Below, piece after piece: positions 63,534 to 64,000 of a DNA stretch of 64,000 bases; the stretch's first letter is position 1, and the number at the start of each line of letters is the position of its first letter. The notes beneath the pieces are model-generated. The model was given only the letters and a program-made list of their open reading frames with translations. It searched no databases and was not told where the DNA came from. The position numbers and the translations under genes are program-made. Origin of the DNA: Elstera cyanobacteriorum. GTDB taxonomy: Bacteria > Pseudomonadota > Alphaproteobacteria > Elsterales > Elsteraceae. Location: assembly GCF_002251735.1 (NCBI RefSeq), contig NZ_NOXS01000031.1, positions 201,476 through 265,475 of the forward strand, given 5' to 3'.

Positions 63534-64000
63534 CCTTTGGAGGTCGCTCGACCTTCGCCACCGCCATCTCGCCGCGGGCGCGGTTTTGATGGGGGTTCTC
63601 GTCCTGCTGCCCCATGCCATCAGCAGCGTGACCATCCTCAACATTCTGATTTTGACGCTGCTCTATGCCGGTCTGTCGCAGGCGTGGAATATCCTCGGCG
63701 GCTATTGCGGACAAATCTCGCTCGGCAATGCGCTGTACTTCGGGATCGGCGCCTATACGTCCACCCTGCTGTTGACCCACCTCGGCGCGTCGCCCTGGTT
63801 CGGCATGGTGGTCGGCGGCACCATCGCCGCCGGTCTGGCCCTGCTGATCGGTTGGCCCCTGTTCCGCCTGAAAGGCCATTACTTCGTCATCGCCACCATC
63901 GTGATTGCCGAAGGCGCCTTACTGCTGTTCCAATCCTGGCCGTGGGTCGGCGGGACGCTGGGGATCTACATTCCCTTCCTCGGCGATAGCTGGACGATGC
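63520..64000 (+). CDS. Branched-chain amino-acid-type ABC transporter permease (LivM family), 3' end missing
   Basis: Partial gene, reading into the right edge. The frame has no earlier ATG; the likely start is TTG 63520 (LANSNLWRSLDLRHRHLAAG), overlapping livH by 14 bases, with ATG 63589 as the alternative. LivM hallmarks: LYAGLSQAWNILGGYCGQIS, GNALYFGIGAYTS and GHYFVIATIVIAEG. Probably followed by two ATPase genes outside the window. Confidence 0.85.
   Translation, partial: MANSNLWRSLDLRHRHLAAGAVLMGVLVLLPHAISSVTILNILILTLLYAGLSQAWNILGGYCGQISLGNALYFGIGAYTSTLLLTHLGASPWFGMVVGGTIAAGLALLIGWPLFRLKGHYFVIATIVIAEGALLLFQSWPWVGGTLGIYIPFLGDSWTM

Overview
The window is GC-rich, gene-dense bacterial chromosome, apparently from an alphaproteobacterium and most likely Rhodospirillales-like. 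The reasons are the SmoEFGK/SmoS polyol operon with a SorC regulator, a dapC-like gene joined to ftsK, a glnK-amtB pair, many alphaproteobacterial-style chemoreceptors and hybrid kinases, and frequent 4-base ATGA/GTGA gene overlaps. The genus is not certain. I see no insertion sequence, integrase, CRISPR array, rRNA or phage gene. There is one tRNA, tRNA-Gly(CCC).

Layout. 1-6300 (minus): a sugar-alcohol operon. A HAD phosphatase and SorC regulator lie upstream of smoE-F-G-K-S, and smoS runs off the left edge. 6370-9220 (minus): housekeeping rdgB-hemW-pyrD. 9340-13096: an MFS transporter, a convergent extensin-like lipoprotein and a chemoreceptor. 13310-17203: an M23 peptidase with an altered zinc motif, then glnK-amtB. 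17578-23090 (plus): dapC-like, ftsK, pyruvate kinase and a 65-residue unknown. 23145-26566 (minus): argE, folE, apaG and an OmpA-type lipoprotein. 26877: tRNA-Gly. 26993-32466 (minus): galactofuranose-type ytfQRT-yjfF operon with galM. 32889-35830: a homodimeric 2-oxoacid dehydrogenase E1 divergent from an Lrp regulator. 35960-38898 (plus): a polar amino-acid ABC importer. 38895-46718 (minus): rpiR-dppABCDF-mlrC. 46850-49134: a D-amino-acid-dehydrogenase-like flavoenzyme convergent with a second ArgE-like deacylase. 49201-59375: an OmpR regulator and hybrid kinase divergent from an AfuABC-like importer and a chemoreceptor. 59434-64000 (plus): LysR, a YcsI/DUF1445 protein and a Liv-type importer whose second permease runs off the right edge.

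How the genes work together. Six ABC import operons occupy more than half of the window, most with their own regulator and likely catabolic enzymes. Three clusters deserve attention. (1) The RpiR-controlled peptide importer, M81 peptidase, DauA-like flavoprotein and M20 deacylase look like a module for taking up and breaking down unusual (possibly D-residue-containing) peptides. A 19-base palindrome lies between its two arms. (2) The AfuABC-like importer sits between a hybrid kinase/OmpR pair and a chemoreceptor with a similar-looking helical sensor, which suggests one binding protein serving transport, transcription and taxis. (3) The LysR-YcsI-Liv operon may handle 5-oxoproline or D-glutamate.

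Five of the six binding-protein genes are followed by a stem-loop before the next transporter gene, a repeated design for making more binding protein than membrane components. Two enzymes have unexpected active-site residues: PyrD has class-2 architecture with a class-1-like cysteine, and the M23 peptidase has Tyr where the second His of the HxH motif is expected.
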